The notes: generated by a model not told the origin, from the sequence alone. DNA of 64,000 nucleotides from Arthrobotrys musiformis (GCA_036971715.1 JAVHJL010000001.1:1240001-1304000), one strand, 5' to 3'. Shown: positions 48,269-59,862, numbered from the stretch's first letter. Numbers and translations: made by a program.

Positions 48269-51200
48269 TTAACGAGAGCCGTAGCTCTCCAACTCGCCCA
48301 GAACGTCCTCCAGACGCGACGTGTAGGAGAACCTTTGAGGCGCGGCCTCACCAAGCATGATGTCTTGCATCATGTCTTGGGAGACCGCAGCCTCTCGGTC
48401 CTCCAACGTCTTGTTCTGGTTTCGGAACTGGGCGACGGCGAGGACAAGGGGTGCGAGGTTGCCCCCCAGTTGGGAGCGAACCTCGACCCGGAGGTCGTAT
48501 TCGCGGCATGCGTATGCCAGTGCAACGGTGAGATACCCGAACGCAACGTTTAGGTGTGTCTCTTCGACACTTTCGGCCTAATTTTATCGTTAGCAAGATG
48601 ACAATAGACTAAAAGGAATATAAAGGTCTAAAAACTTACCAGTTCGAGGCGGCCGTGGCGTTGTCGGAAAACGCCCATTAATCCCATGATTAATGGGACG
48701 TTTTCCGACTTTTGGATGCGTAGGAGCATCCTCGCGGTCTCACTGAACTCCAAAAGGTTGGAGAGCAGTATGGTGGTGAGGACAAGGATGTCGACATCCC
48801 TAGAGATGTCGACCTCCTCGCCCTCACCACCGGCCAGTTTCCTAAACTGGCGGGTGCATTCGTCGACGATTCCGGTGAGACCATTCTTGTGGTCGGCGAC
48901 GGTGGTGGAGATTGCTGGGTCATCGTTGGTGCGGTCGATGCACAGCTTGAAGACCGCGGTCTGGAGATCCTTGATCCGGTGGATCCCCTTCGCCCCGTCC
49001 AAGGGCTTCCACCCAAGGACTGTTGGCAGAACGTCTGCCAACACGGTGAGGTGGCTGTGGTCCAACCCCTCGTCCAGTGCCCGATGAATGCGGGCTCCCT
49101 GAGCATAGTGGCTCAGGATCGATGCTGCCAGGATGTAGTTGGTCAAATTTTGACCATTCGGCGTTGAGGTTAGTCCGTTCAACGGACTCAAGATCTCGAC
49201 GAAAGCTCGAGGATCGAAGGAGCTGAAAATCAGCTTCCTTCCTTCATCCTTGCTGACATTCTTCAGCAACGTGTTGATGATCATCAACGCAACGTAACGT
49301 TGCGAAAACGATCCAGGGACGTCGTCCCGGATGAATCGACAATCCAAGAGTCGATTTCGAAGCTTGCCCGTAACAATGTTGATCTGAAGAGCGAGCTTGA
49401 GGACACTACTCCTTGCAAGCTCCTCCATATCCTCGTCGCTCTCGAGCATCACCTTCAGCATTTCAAATCCACCGTTCTCGTGCATTAATTCGACGGCATA
49501 GCCACTGTACCGGTCCTCGTTCAAGAGGATGAAGAGAGTCCACCCGTATCCTATGCGGGTAAGAGCATCTCCTTCAGTCTCGAGGTTCTTGAACAGCTTG
49601 GCAGGGTATCCGTTCAGTCGGAATTTAGTCGTGAATTCCTTTCCGATCTCCGTGTTGTTTGACATCTTGTACGCGATGTCAAGGATGCTGCTTCGACGAG
49701 TAGGGTTTTCCTTCTGTGCGTCCTCAATCAAAGCATTAATCTCATTGAGAACACGCTGGTGACGGCCCTTCTGTAAAAGTTCGTGTCGGCTCAGCACCTT
49801 GGGACCATCGTCGTCCTCGTCTGGCATGTCGTAGGCGGAACCTTTCTTGTTACCGGCCTTGCCAATCTCCTTCTTCTTATCGACGACCTTCTTCCCCTTC
49901 TTAACTCCTCCTTTCTTCTCCGCTTCGGCAGCAGCAGCAATGGCTTCTTCCTTCTCTCGTCTCAAAACTTCTTCGTAATGTGCTTTCTTGGCTGCTTCCC
50001 TAGCTGCTTCTTCCCTAGAACGGTTGAGTTCCAACTTGTCGTCTTCTCTTTGCTCTTCCTCGGTGACCGGCTGTCGCATGGTTCGCTGAGAAACACCATA
50101 TGATTTCTTTGCAGCTCCTTCGTTACGAAACTTAGAACGCGTCGTACGTACACCATATTCAGCAGCGAACATAGCACTGTTGATTTGGGCTTGTAGGTCA
50201 GCTTCTTTCTCTCCGGTGCTTCCTGGAACAACCTCGTCGGTTCCTAGATCAATCAATTCGTCATCGAGGCTCTTCTTCCTTGGCTGTCGCTTGGCCGGCT
50301 GCTTCTTAGTCTTCTTGACAGGAACATGCTCCTCAATCTCCGTAATACGGGATTCGATGAAGTCGGCTAAATCAGCTCGCATCTCAACCGCGGATTGTTC
50401 CTTATTCAATGCGGGGACTTTGCCCTTTTCGGGTGAGCTCATTACAGCGTAAGACAGATCGACGGCGTGGTCGTAAACATAATCCGCTTTTTCTTCAGGT
50501 TCGACAGATTGGTCCTGAGATTCGGGAGCCTTCCCTCTCTTTTTCGCAGCAGCTTCGTTCTTCTTGTTCCCTGCAGTCTTCGACAAAGTCGGGTTAGGCA
50601 AATCGGTAGCCTTGGTTCCACGGTCTTGTCGTTTCTTAGCCGGCTTCTTAGCGGCGATCTCATCATCTGACTCCTTATCGGCTTTCTTTCGCTTAACGGC
50701 TGTCTCCTTCGGCAAGGGCTTTTGCTTCTTCTGATTCTTCGGCTTTTCAACGTAATCCGATTCAGAATCCGATGAAACTCTGGCCTTCCGTTTTTCGGTT
50801 TTCGCTGGGACGGCGGTTATGGCTTTTGACGGGACCTTGTCGGACTTAGCCTTCTCCATTGGCTTCGCAGGTTTAGTAGTGACGGTTGCGACGGGAGCTT
50901 TTCGCCTAACCGCTCTGTCTCTGATCGGTTCGCTATCGCTGTCAGTATCGAGGAGGATAACCTTAGCGGTACTTCGTTCGTTGGTAGGTTTGACGCTACG
51001 AGCTTCAGCGACAGGTTTTGTAGGAACGGGTTTCGGTTGTTGAGCTTCAGAGGCTGCTTTAGCAACAACAGGCTTCGTTTGTTGGGTTGCGTCAGAGCTC
51101 TTGCTGTTACGAGCTTCTGCAACGGGTTTTGAAACTGGCTTAGCAACAGGCTTAGCAACGGGTTTCGTGGAGCTAGGCTTCGTCTCCGGGACGGCCTTCA

Positions 51201-51828
51201 AGCTCTTTCTGATGGCAGTATCCTCTTTTTCTCTCTCGGCGGGACGGTTGGCCTTCTTTGCCAATTGCTGGTGTGACGACGTAGTCATTGTCGTTGTCGG
51301 CTTGCTCTTGATGGTCTGCTCGGTCCGTTGCTGATAGCTGCTTGAGGGCTTTGTTTTCAGAGGCTCGATGACATCTTCCTCAGAAGTCTCAATCTCGAAA
51401 ACATTGTCCTTGATCTGCTTCTTCGGACGTTGCTGATACGTACCAGCGGTGGCCGAGGACGATTTATTGGCAACAGAGGGTTTGGATTTCTTCAATGGTC
51501 TCTCGAGAACCTCTTCTTCAGAACTATCCATATCGTATACGTCGTTCTTCTTCGGGTTCTTAGTGTTCTTCGCCAGCTTCTGTTCGTAGGATGTTCTCCT
51601 CTTCTTGGCCAGATTCATAGGGGAGGTATCGTTAGAAGTAGGTCCGGAACCAGTCTTCGAATCCTTGGACTCGGTGTTGGTTGATGTGGATGTATGGTTT
51701 TTCCCCTGAGAAGAAGAGCCAGCTCCTCCTTTCTTCTCCATGGCTCGAGCTTTGAAGATATCATTATATTCGTCTTTAAGGCCGGCACCACTCGTTCGAG
51801 CGCCACGATAAGATTTTCTATCCCTCAT
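48269..51828 (-). CDS. wpl1: WAPL (wings apart-like) cohesin-release protein, 1062 + 103 codons
   Basis: By family, WAPL opens the cohesin ring and regulates its residence on chromatin. Two exons, 51828-48640 and 48577-48269, join in phase 0 (GTAAGT donor, GCTAAC branch) to give 1165 aa ending in TAA. The N-terminus MRDRKSYRGARTS is followed by a conserved-looking block, NVYDMDSSEEE-like (VYDMDSSEEEVLERPLKKSK), repeated as VFEIETSEEDV. A long Lys/Pro/Ala-rich disordered region includes repeats of KPVAKPV and several KKRK-type nuclear signals. The last about 450 residues are the helical WAPL domain (MSNNTEIGKEFTTKFRLNGY onward, LLNEDRYSGYAVELMHENGG, FRQRHGRLEL). It is divergent from ELF1, sharing a 970-bp promoter region. 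Confidence 0.87.
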
Positions 51829-52798
51829 GGTTGGCTAGATGTGAAGGTGAATGGAAACAGTAGGGTTTGGTTGGTTTGTTCGTTCGTGACGATCAGGAAT
51901 GATGATAATGACAATCAGGGTTGGTGGGAGGATAAGGAAGAAGAACCAACGAACTAGTCCAAACGGGTTTGGTTTGATGGTTTGATGAGAGAAGATAGAT
52001 ATAGGAAGGTGGGATGGAATGGAGAGAGTCAAGAAGCGGGATGGAAGGGAGATGGATAAACAAAAAAGTTTGACCGTGGTGGGTTGTGTAGTGAGAAGAG
52101 GAAGAATAGGAGCCGAGATGGGATTGCAGTCTGATCTAGGGAGCCAGAAGATGGCGCGCAGACTGATGATGCCGTCTTGAAGATTGTTTGTGGGACAAGA
52201 AGTGTTGTCGTTGTTGTCGTTGTTGTTGTTGTTGCGGGTGTTGTTTTCTTGTTACTGTTCGCGGTCGCTTGTCGCTGATATGGGACATGAAGCCGTCCAA
52301 GATCAACTAGTTTGGCGATGATGCAGCAGCAGCAAGAATTGGTTATCAGAGGTTCTTCGAGACGGCGAGAACGATGATGATGATGAGAATAGCTTTGCTC
52401 AATGAGGATGAACTTGATTGGCAGATGATGGTTCTGTTCAAGCAGAGAGCTGAGCTGGGTGATGGCGATGATTGATGATTGATGATTGATGATTGAAGGT
52501 GAGGTGACTGGAGAGAGAGAATGGAGAACTGAGGTTGAGAAGAGATGGAAATTCCTAAAAGACGGGAACACAACAAAAACAAACCTGCAGCAGCACAGTC
52601 GCTTAACGTTTTCCTGTCCGAGAGCCGCACGCAGTGAGCACAATGACGACAGCAACACAACAACACATCTTCCACGGGCAAACATCTTGAAAACGCGACT
52701 CTCGCTCGCTCAATCTCTTATCGCCGTACGGAACACTGCCTCATCGACGACACGTTCCGAATCTCCCCCCTGCAGCTTCATCCCATCACACATCCACC
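51829..52798. promoter_or_regulatory. shared divergent promoter region of WAPL and ELF1
   Basis: 970 bp between two divergent start codons. It contains GTT/GTC trinucleotide runs at about 52200-52250, a 7-bp minisatellite (52468-52495) and pyrimidine-rich stretches. The long minus-strand frame at 52029-52685 is low-complexity and judged non-coding. Individual promoter elements were not identified. Confidence 0.5.
52468..52495. repeat. 7-bp minisatellite GATGATT, 4 copies
   Basis: Four perfect tandem copies in the WAPL-ELF1 promoter region. Confidence 0.9.
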
Positions 52799-53439
52799 AT
52801 GGTACTATTCACCCCCCTCCCCATGGCTTCACCAATGGCATCTACATCTCAGTACACGAGCTAACATTCATATCAAATCCCAGGGCAAACGAAGAAAAGC
52901 CATCAAAGTCAAAGGCGATCTCAAAGAGAGCGTACGCCAGTCCCTATTCCTCTCTCTCCTCCCATTCCATCATATCCGAACATCCCAAGGCTAATATCCC
53001 CGGAAATAACCCTCCCAAACAGCAAAAACCTCTCCCAACAGTCTTCAATTGCCTCTTCTGCAACCATGAAAGATCCATAATCATCAAGCTCGATAAAAAG
53101 AACAGTATCGGTTCCCTTCACTGCAATATATGCGGTCAGACATACCAGACTTCGATCAACTGTACGATATCCCTTCTACCTACTACCACTATTACCACCC
53201 AATATCTGACAATACTCTGAAAAATAGACCTCTCTGGAGCAGTAGACGTCTACGCAGACTGGGTCGACGCAGCAGATGAAGTCAAAAAGGAACAAAAACG
53301 AGCATCCAAGCGAGGTGGCGCCTCTTCATCGGGCGGCGGCGGCGGAGAATCACGAGGAGTGATGGAGCGAAGACGCGAGAGCGATCCCGGCGAGGATGAC
53401 GAAGATGACATCGACGACGACGATGACGTGGACGATTAG
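52799..53439 (+). CDS. elf1: transcription elongation factor ELF1, 133 aa to first stop
   Basis: Small zinc-binding protein associated with elongating RNA polymerase II. Four exons join in phase: 52799-52801 (only the ATG), 52884-52931, 53023-53161, 53228-53439. The product starts MGKRRKAIKVKG (basic tail) and contains FNCLFCNHE and GSLHCNICGQTYQTSINYLS, the four zinc-binding cysteines of the family, then AVDVYADWVDAADEVKKEQK, the conserved C-terminal helix. An acidic tail (Asp-rich) follows to TAG 53437. The core length matches the family. The same frame continues past this TAG with coding-like sequence (separate entry). Its neighbours WAPL (divergent) and UPRT (convergent) are unrelated in function. 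The ATG-only coding exon is unusual but restores the universal MGKR start. Confidence 0.9.
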
Positions 53440-53766
53440 GATCCCTTCCGTGATGGTCTGGACGAACATGGCAACTTTGTCAAGCCGAGAAGGGATGTTA
53501 TCGCTTCTCCGTCTGCTGCTCCTCGAACTCCTCGAACTCCTGCCGCTGCCCCTGCTGCCGCCTCTGACTCCGAAGGATCGGACAGTCCGGTCCGTAAGAT
53601 TCCTCGTCCTCGAACTATAATAAATCTCGATCTAGATGACGACGATGACGACGATGACGATGACTATGGCGATACCGCCACAGCCAAAGTTGGCGATAGA
53701 CCTCCCCGTTCACCATCCGTCATGTCTTCCATCAGCGACCCAGAAATCCCTCCCCGCAAATTTTGA
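53440..53766 (+). other. open in-frame extension of ELF1 beyond its TAG (108 codons)
   Basis: Immediately after TAG 53437-53439 the ELF1 frame remains open to TGA 53764-53766. It reads as DPFRDGLDEHGNFVKPRRDV, an Ala/Pro/Ser linker with repeated PRTP, a second acidic block (LDLDDDD, DDDYGD) and RPPRSPSVMSS. Codon use looks like real coding sequence and the acidic, Ser-rich character matches an ELF1 tail. It may be a former C-terminus cut off by a new stop, or it may be translated by readthrough or after editing. A 57-bp intron at 53428-53484 would skip the TAG in frame, but its GTGGAC donor is poor. Confidence 0.55.
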
Positions 53767-54073
53767 TGTCATTTCTTTGTTACACAAGTAAAAAGCCTTT
53801 GGTTATGCTTCCTCGGTGTCCAATCTAGCTACTTTTGATCCTCTTGCTCCTTTTCTGTGGCTCATCTCGTTCTACTTGTCAGGTCTTGCAATGAATATGT
53901 ACTTATATCTAGCTTTTATCAGAAACGAGCCCGCGAATGAAGCATCGCGCATGCTTCCATTTTTTAACCAATGATTGCAGGGAAATTTTGTGATTAAAAT
54001 ACGGCTTATAGAGAAATACACAAAGAGAAGGACTTCGCTATGGCAAATGAACAAAAAAAGAGGCGTAGTAAAA

Positions 54074-55034
54074 TCATTCGTCCAAAGTTCCAAAGTGTCG
54101 GTCTCCAAAGTCGCCCAATCCAGGAACGATATAACTAAAAACCCCCCAAACCGTCAGAACGTATAACCAAAAGAAATAAGATACGATAGAAAAGGGGAAC
54201 TCACTTCTTCTCATCCAACCCTTCATCGATAAACGCCGTAATAACCCTCAACTTCGGATACTTACTCGCAAAATGCTCAATCCCCTCAGGACTAGCGATC
54301 AAATTCAAAAACAATATCCTCTCCTCCGCCACCCCTTTCTCCTTCAAAACCTGAACCGCCATGCTGGCACTACCACCCGTAGCATTCATAGGATCCAACA
54401 GCAATACCCATCTATCCGCAATATCGGTGGGGAGTTTGTGGTAGAATAGTTTTGGTTGTGCGGTTTCTTCGTCCCGTTGGATTAGGATCTTGCCGATACG
54501 GACGGAACGGCAGCAGTCGCGGAGGCCTTGTTCCATTGATTCGCCGGCGCGCATGATTGAGACGCCGCAGATTTTGCCTTCGAAGCGGACGCCGGCGTAG
54601 GCTCGGCCTGTGCATTACTCGATTAGTATTCGGCCGGAGGGTGGTAGAGATAAAAGACGGTAGGACTACCTAATGGAGTGGTAACCTCATGTTCCTTAAC
54701 AGGCAAATGGTTCAATCCCTCCTCAACCAGCAGTCTTATTATCCGATTCGAATAGAAAATAAAGTCTCCCCTTTGGGTATTCTTATCTCGAATGATCCTA
54801 CCCCCCCGCTCATATGATTAGTCCAAAGTCAAAACAGATAATTCAACAGTAGATAGAGGAACGTAGAACATACGTAAGCAAAGCGATCAACTGCGGTGTC
54901 TGCGGCAGGACGTGCACAGTATCGAATTTGATCTTCCCGGAAACAGTAGCCTTCGGTTTCTCGTCCTTATAAGAGGGACCAATTGGAGCGGCAGCACAAC
55001 CTTCGACACCGGTGTCCGGTGCTGCCGTTGCCAT
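54074..55034 (-). CDS. fur1: uracil phosphoribosyltransferase (UPRT), 250 aa
   Basis: Converts uracil and PRPP to UMP plus pyrophosphate; in fungi it is the pyrimidine salvage step. Four exons join in phase: 55034-54874, 54797-54670, 54607-54205, 54134-54074 (753 nt, TGA). Motifs match yeast FUR1: VHVLPQTPQLIALLT, RDKNTQRGDFIFYSNRIIRL, LVEEGLNHLPV, KICGVSIMRAGESMEQGLRD, RIGKILIQRDEET, the PRPP loop LLDPMNATGGSA (about 160-172) and the C-terminal YIVPGLGDFGDR uracil-binding segment from the last small exon. Asn in DPMNATGG replaces the usual hydrophobic residue. In the URC uracil-catabolism pathway of yeasts, UPRT activity (URC6) works with URC1, whose homologue lies divergently next to it here. 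Confidence 0.93.
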
Positions 55035-57572
55035 TGTTCGTGTTTTTACTACCTCGTGATTTCCTTTTCTTTTATACAAGCTTTTTTAAAAACAAAAAAT
55101 TCTCGGGAAGGATAGAGTAGCACAGCTCAATTGATTCGATTCAATGGCCTTTTTTTTGTTTGCTGAGATAAGTCGGTTATCGGGGGAAAAGGTATTTTTC
55201 TAGTCGAAACAGGATGGTCTCTCGGATCGATCGAGGCGAATGGAATATATAAAGTAATAGAAATTTGTTTGGGGGAAGCAGGGATATTGGTTTTCGATTG
55301 AGGGGAAGTTCTTTTAGATTTTAGCTGGGCTGAGCTTCTAGGCTGTCATGCGACACTAACAATAACACCAAGTCCTACGACAGAATATACCTAGCCAGTA
55401 TACTAGCGGCAGTGGGGTACACTTATTGATGGTAGTGGTATGGTGGCGGCAAGTGGTAGTTGGCCGTAGGCAGATTGGTCGGGGAGATCTGATTGATCAG
55501 AGACGAGAAGCAGAGGAAAGGGAAGAAGAGAGAAGAGAAGAGCGGTGGTTGCCGAAGCTGACCTTTTTTTAAGCCAATTTAGGAAGCTTGTCACCAACGG
55601 TCAATCGGTGGCCTCCGCTGTCACATAACCCCAATCTTCCCTGCATTTGCACGTATTTACAAGTATCAAATAATACAGGTGCAGCTACTTAGGTGATGAG
55701 GATGCGAATCGAAGGTCGGATCGAGTCGAGAAGACATGACGTTGACGTTGACGTTTATTGGTTGTACTGGGAATTACAACCAACGGCGCCGCATTGCAGC
55801 TGTCTCTGCCGCATGTCGGTACCCGCTTCCGAACCCGAGATGAAGATTGTAATACAGTACGACAGAGCTCGCCTGTGCCAAAGCTCGTAGGTATGTACTT
55901 AGGTCAGTACGTATATGCCCAAGCTATGGGTCCGGAAGCAGCTAGCTATTATTAATGGGAAACAAGCTATCAGGGACTAATTCCCACTTTTTCGGTATCT
56001 GATAAATAACCCTATACGATAAGATAAGTTACCGTCGACCTCGATAGTAATAGATACTCAGGTTTGCTAGTATGCTAGATCAAAGTCAAAGCTACGGAGA
56101 CCCTCCATGACGTCCCATCGGCTTGGTAGAATCAAGAAGGCACCAACTCTAACTCCAGCCTATGGCGTGGCCTGTACTATTGTATTATGGCCCCCCGATA
56201 ACGATAACCAGGTTCTGCTCCTACCCACTAGCCGGTGCATGTAGTGTGGAAGTGCATATAGAAAACCCGCCATTAGCCGCATGCTAAGGCTAAGGCTATC
56301 TGTGGGTGGGAAAGTGGACCACTCAATGACCGAATAAAGAATAAAGAGTTGGCCTTCGGGCGCCCTGCGACTCCAATCACACTCCGAATTCCCCGTAATT
56401 CGATAGCTTCCTGACTCGTCCAGATGAGAGTGCTCAAGCAATAAAGTTATTTGACCACGACGGAGTTCGGAGGTTCCCTTCCCACATTCTGACCTTCTAG
56501 CGCGCTCCTCTTCCTTTATCTCAATTCTAACTCGCTGGCTCGAGCTCGCCGTGACACCGAGAGGAATGCTGACAAGATTCCGCTCTTCTTGACTGATTTC
56601 CTGTGCTTAAAAGGCCACGAGGTCCCTTGTTGGTCGAGAGGGAAGGGTATCTTTCATCCTTTTCGCCATTCCCATCTGTGCACTTGGTGTCCTTCGGATT
56701 CACCCCCCAATTGAACTTTTTGGTCAAAAATACTAGAATTCAAGCAGTAAGTTCATTGGCCGGTTTTGATCAATTCCTTTTTTTTTTTTTTTTTTTTTTT
56801 TTTTTCTCTTTGGTTTGTTCTGTTGTTATCGCGTCCTGGATCTGGATCTTGGGAGGGATGTTGTGGGGAAGCTGCGAACGGGATGGCCAGCTGCTTAAGC
56901 TTGCCTGCTGCATATCCGCATCTGGAACCGCCCACAAGGTTCCTCCCCAACAGCTCCAACAGCTCCAACAATCACAGCTCCAATCGATCGATCACAATTG
57001 AACTGGCTGGCCGTGCATGCATATGAGTGCGAGTGTGTAAATTATCTAGATCTATCGTATCGTATCATATCCAAGAAACCAAAACATCTTCAAGAATTCC
57101 AAAAAAAATCCACAGGTGCGCTCTCTGGCACCAGACAGTCAGTTGGCAGTCTGTCCCGTGTTATAAAGCTTGGCCTGGAGCTCACGGTTTGCTTGATGTT
57201 CCACAAGCTTGCGAAACCCCCGTCAAATCCCTCGAATTGACGTCAGTTCTCAGCTTCCCGGATCCCCCCATTCGATTCAATTCCCCTATGCCTGTTCTCC
57301 TGTGCTGTCAAAATCGCAGAGAGCTCGACTGCACTGGAATTCAAGTTGTTCAAGTTGTTCAAGTTGATTGATTGTTATTGTTACACACGCATGTTCGGGT
57401 TACACAACCTCAGTCAAACAGAGACGATTGTACAGCTGGCTAACATTGACACAATCTCCTCCATCAGATACAACAGCTACCCTGCATCTAGCAAACCCTC
57501 CCGGTCAATCGAAGATAAGAAGAAAGAAACCTAAGAGCGAGGAGAAAAAGTATTAATACGGACACATCCATC
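55035..57572. promoter_or_regulatory. divergent intergenic region between UPRT and URC1
   Basis: 2.5 kb between the two start codons, presumably with both promoters. The 800 bp before 57573 is CT-rich and contains a 28-T run (56778-56805), a CAAGTTGTT short repeat (about 57343-57366) and donor-like sites that may mark a leader. No gene was recognised. Whether the two genes share regulation cannot be seen. Confidence 0.45.
56778..56805. repeat. poly-T tract (28 T)
   Basis: Uninterrupted run of 28 T about 770 bp upstream of the URC1-like start; likely length-unstable and nucleosome-excluding. Confidence 0.95.
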
Positions 57573-59862
57573 ATGGCTTCCTCAGACCAAGTCCTCCAGC
57601 AGATTCTCGCTGCCGTAAACTCCCTGCAGTCCGAAAACAAGACCATCTCGGACGCCGTCTCCACTCTCACAGACCGTGTCAACCGCCTGTCGATACAAAC
57701 AGCTGCTCCTGTGGCGAGCAATAGCTCCCCTACCATTCAACCCATCTACAGGTCCACTCTTGGCGTTTCTAGCATCGGAGAGGCCGCCAGAGCTGCTTCG
57801 TCCGGTACTCCCAGTGTAGAGGAAGCTGCTGCCAAAGGCGAAGGTGCGACGAAGCAGAGGAGAGGCTCGATGTACGGGTCCAGGATTATCCTTACTACCT
57901 ACCCTTCGCAGTCTGGGATCGATCCCATACTTATGGATTGGGGGAACTCCGATCCTCAGAAGCGAGGGCCTGTTGTCGTCAATAGAGGAAATACCACCGT
58001 TAGACGCAGAAATGGTACGCCCCATCCATATATATATATATACTTTATATGTGTGAATTTTGAGGATTGGCGCTAATATTCACAATCAATGATACAGCCG
58101 TCGGAGCGCACGGAGGCAGCTACAGCTTCTACCACGCATTGGCTGTCGCCATCCAGGAACTATCCCTGGAACACAAGCCGGACTACACCAACACTGAGCC
58201 CGCAGCCCAAATCGGCCCATACCCCCAATGGGGCGACGGCAAGAAGATCGTGGCTATGGACCCCTTCGGCCATTTGGCCCCATGGCTCTACAAGGACTTC
58301 ATCGAGAAGGAAAACGTTGACATCCGCCCCACAATAGCCATCACAAAAGCCCACATGCGTCTTCCAGAACTAGAACAAAGCGTAAAATCCGGCCGTCTAT
58401 CCGTCGATGGAAAGATCGTTCTCAACGAATTCGGTGAACTCGCCGTCACCAAGGTCGCTGTAGAGCCAGTATGGTACCTACCCGGCGTCGCGGAGAGATT
58501 TGGAATCGACGAAGGCCTCCTCCGTCGTTCGCTATTCGAGAACACTGGTGGTTCTTTCCCCGAGTTGATCACCAGACAAGATATCAAGATCTTCATGCCG
58601 CCAATTGGTGGTCTGACGGTTTATATCTTTGGAGACCCAGCTAAGACCGCGGATCCCAACTGCAAACTCGCCCTACGTATTCACGACGAGTGCAATGGAT
58701 CTGACGTCTTCGGCTCCGACATCTGTACCTGCCGTCCATACCTCATCTTTGGTGTCGAGGAGGCAGTCAAAGAAGCCCAGAAGGGCGGCAGCGGTGTCGT
58801 CATCTACTTCAGAAAAGAAGGCAGAGCTTTGGGAGAAGTTACTAAGGTAAAAACTTTCCCATCTAGCCAAATCCAATTGGGTATCAATTTCTACAACAGT
58901 ACTAACAGCGAGTGTAGTACCTGGTTTACAACGCCCGCAAACGTGGCACCGATAAAGCTAGCGAATACTTCCAGCGTACTTCTAATATCGCAGGTGTTAA
59001 GGTATGTCATGTAGCTCAATTCTCCGAACCGGAGTGGCCTCATAGACGTCACGAAGGGAGGAATAACTGGCATAGATGACGAAATCTAACAGTATCTACT
59101 AGGACATGCGATTCCAAGCTTTGATGCCTGATGTAAGTTATACCAAACCACCACTATACATTTCTGAAACGACTCGTATCTAACACGTGCGCAATAGATT
59201 CTCCACTGGCTCGGTATCACTAAGATCGATAGGATGTTATCGATGTCCAAGTAAGCCCCTCTCACCGAAACAAAAGTCCGTGCTTATCACTTCGTGCGCA
59301 GACCTGCTGATAACTGGACCAATTAAATAGTATGAAGCACGACGCTATCGTTGAACAAGGCATCCCGATCCTCGAACGGGTCCCTATCCCAGACGAAATG
59401 ATCCCAGCAGATAGCCGTGTCGAAATCGACGCAAAGATTCATGCTGGATACTGTAAGCTTTCCCTTTTCAGAACCCCGCCCCGCTTTCAGCTCCCCTCTC
59501 TTCAATGCTCGCCAGGACGAACCATCCAGGCTGCGTATTCCCTCCTGCCCCCCTCCCCGTCGACATGATAAAAGAGACTTAGTGCTGACCACCTCCGGTT
59601 ACCAAATCCAGTCACCACCGGTAAAATCTTGTCCATTGACGAACTATCCAACGTCCAGGGCCGCACCTGGGAGGATGTTGATGTAAGTTTTTATTCCCAA
59701 TTCCTCGTTCAGTCGGAGATATTCCACCCAAAACATCTCCACTTTTATACATATGAGCAAGCCTTTGCCTCAACCTTCCCCTCGTGATACCCAAAATTTT
59801 CACCAAATGCTCCACAATTGACCAATCGGCTAACTGGTTTTGATCACGAAATGTAGCATTAA
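57573..59862 (+). CDS. urc1: URC1-type GTP cyclohydrolase II-like protein, 518 aa
   Basis: Homologue of GTP cyclohydrolase II; in Lachancea (Saccharomyces) kluyveri Urc1 is required for uracil catabolism. Eight exons join in phase: 57573-58014, 58098-58846, 58918-59001, 59103-59132, 59198-59250, 59331-59452, 59612-59682, 59857-59862 (1557 nt). Residues 1-60 form a coiled coil (QQILAAVNSLQSENKTISDA). The N-terminal extension specific to fungal Urc1 includes GAHGGSYSFYHALAVA and MDPFGHLAPWLY. The RibA-like core has the zinc motif HDECNGSDVFGSDICTC and the YFRKEGRALGE signature. C-terminal pieces such as YLVYNARKRGTD, DMRFQALMPDILHWLGI and KHDAIVEQGIPILERVPIP come from short exons. The last coding exon seems to be only CAT-TAA; reading through that intron would instead add about 36 residues. 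It diverges from UPRT. Confidence 0.9.

Noticed and set aside
52029..52685. 218-codon open frame on the minus strand between WAPL and ELF1
   Set aside because: Low-complexity Ser/His/Thr/Ile translation of simple repeats in a divergent promoter; no domain.
40569..53439. Reassignment of TAG as a sense codon in this genome
   Set aside because: At least four well-supported genes here (3617-7666, 9283-11010, 30538-32724, 38972-45724) end in TAG without a long open extension, so a global change of code is not supported.
53428..53484. 57-bp in-frame intron that would skip the ELF1 TAG
   Set aside because: The donor GTGGAC is unlike all other donors in the window and no branch site is visible, though it cannot be excluded without RNA.
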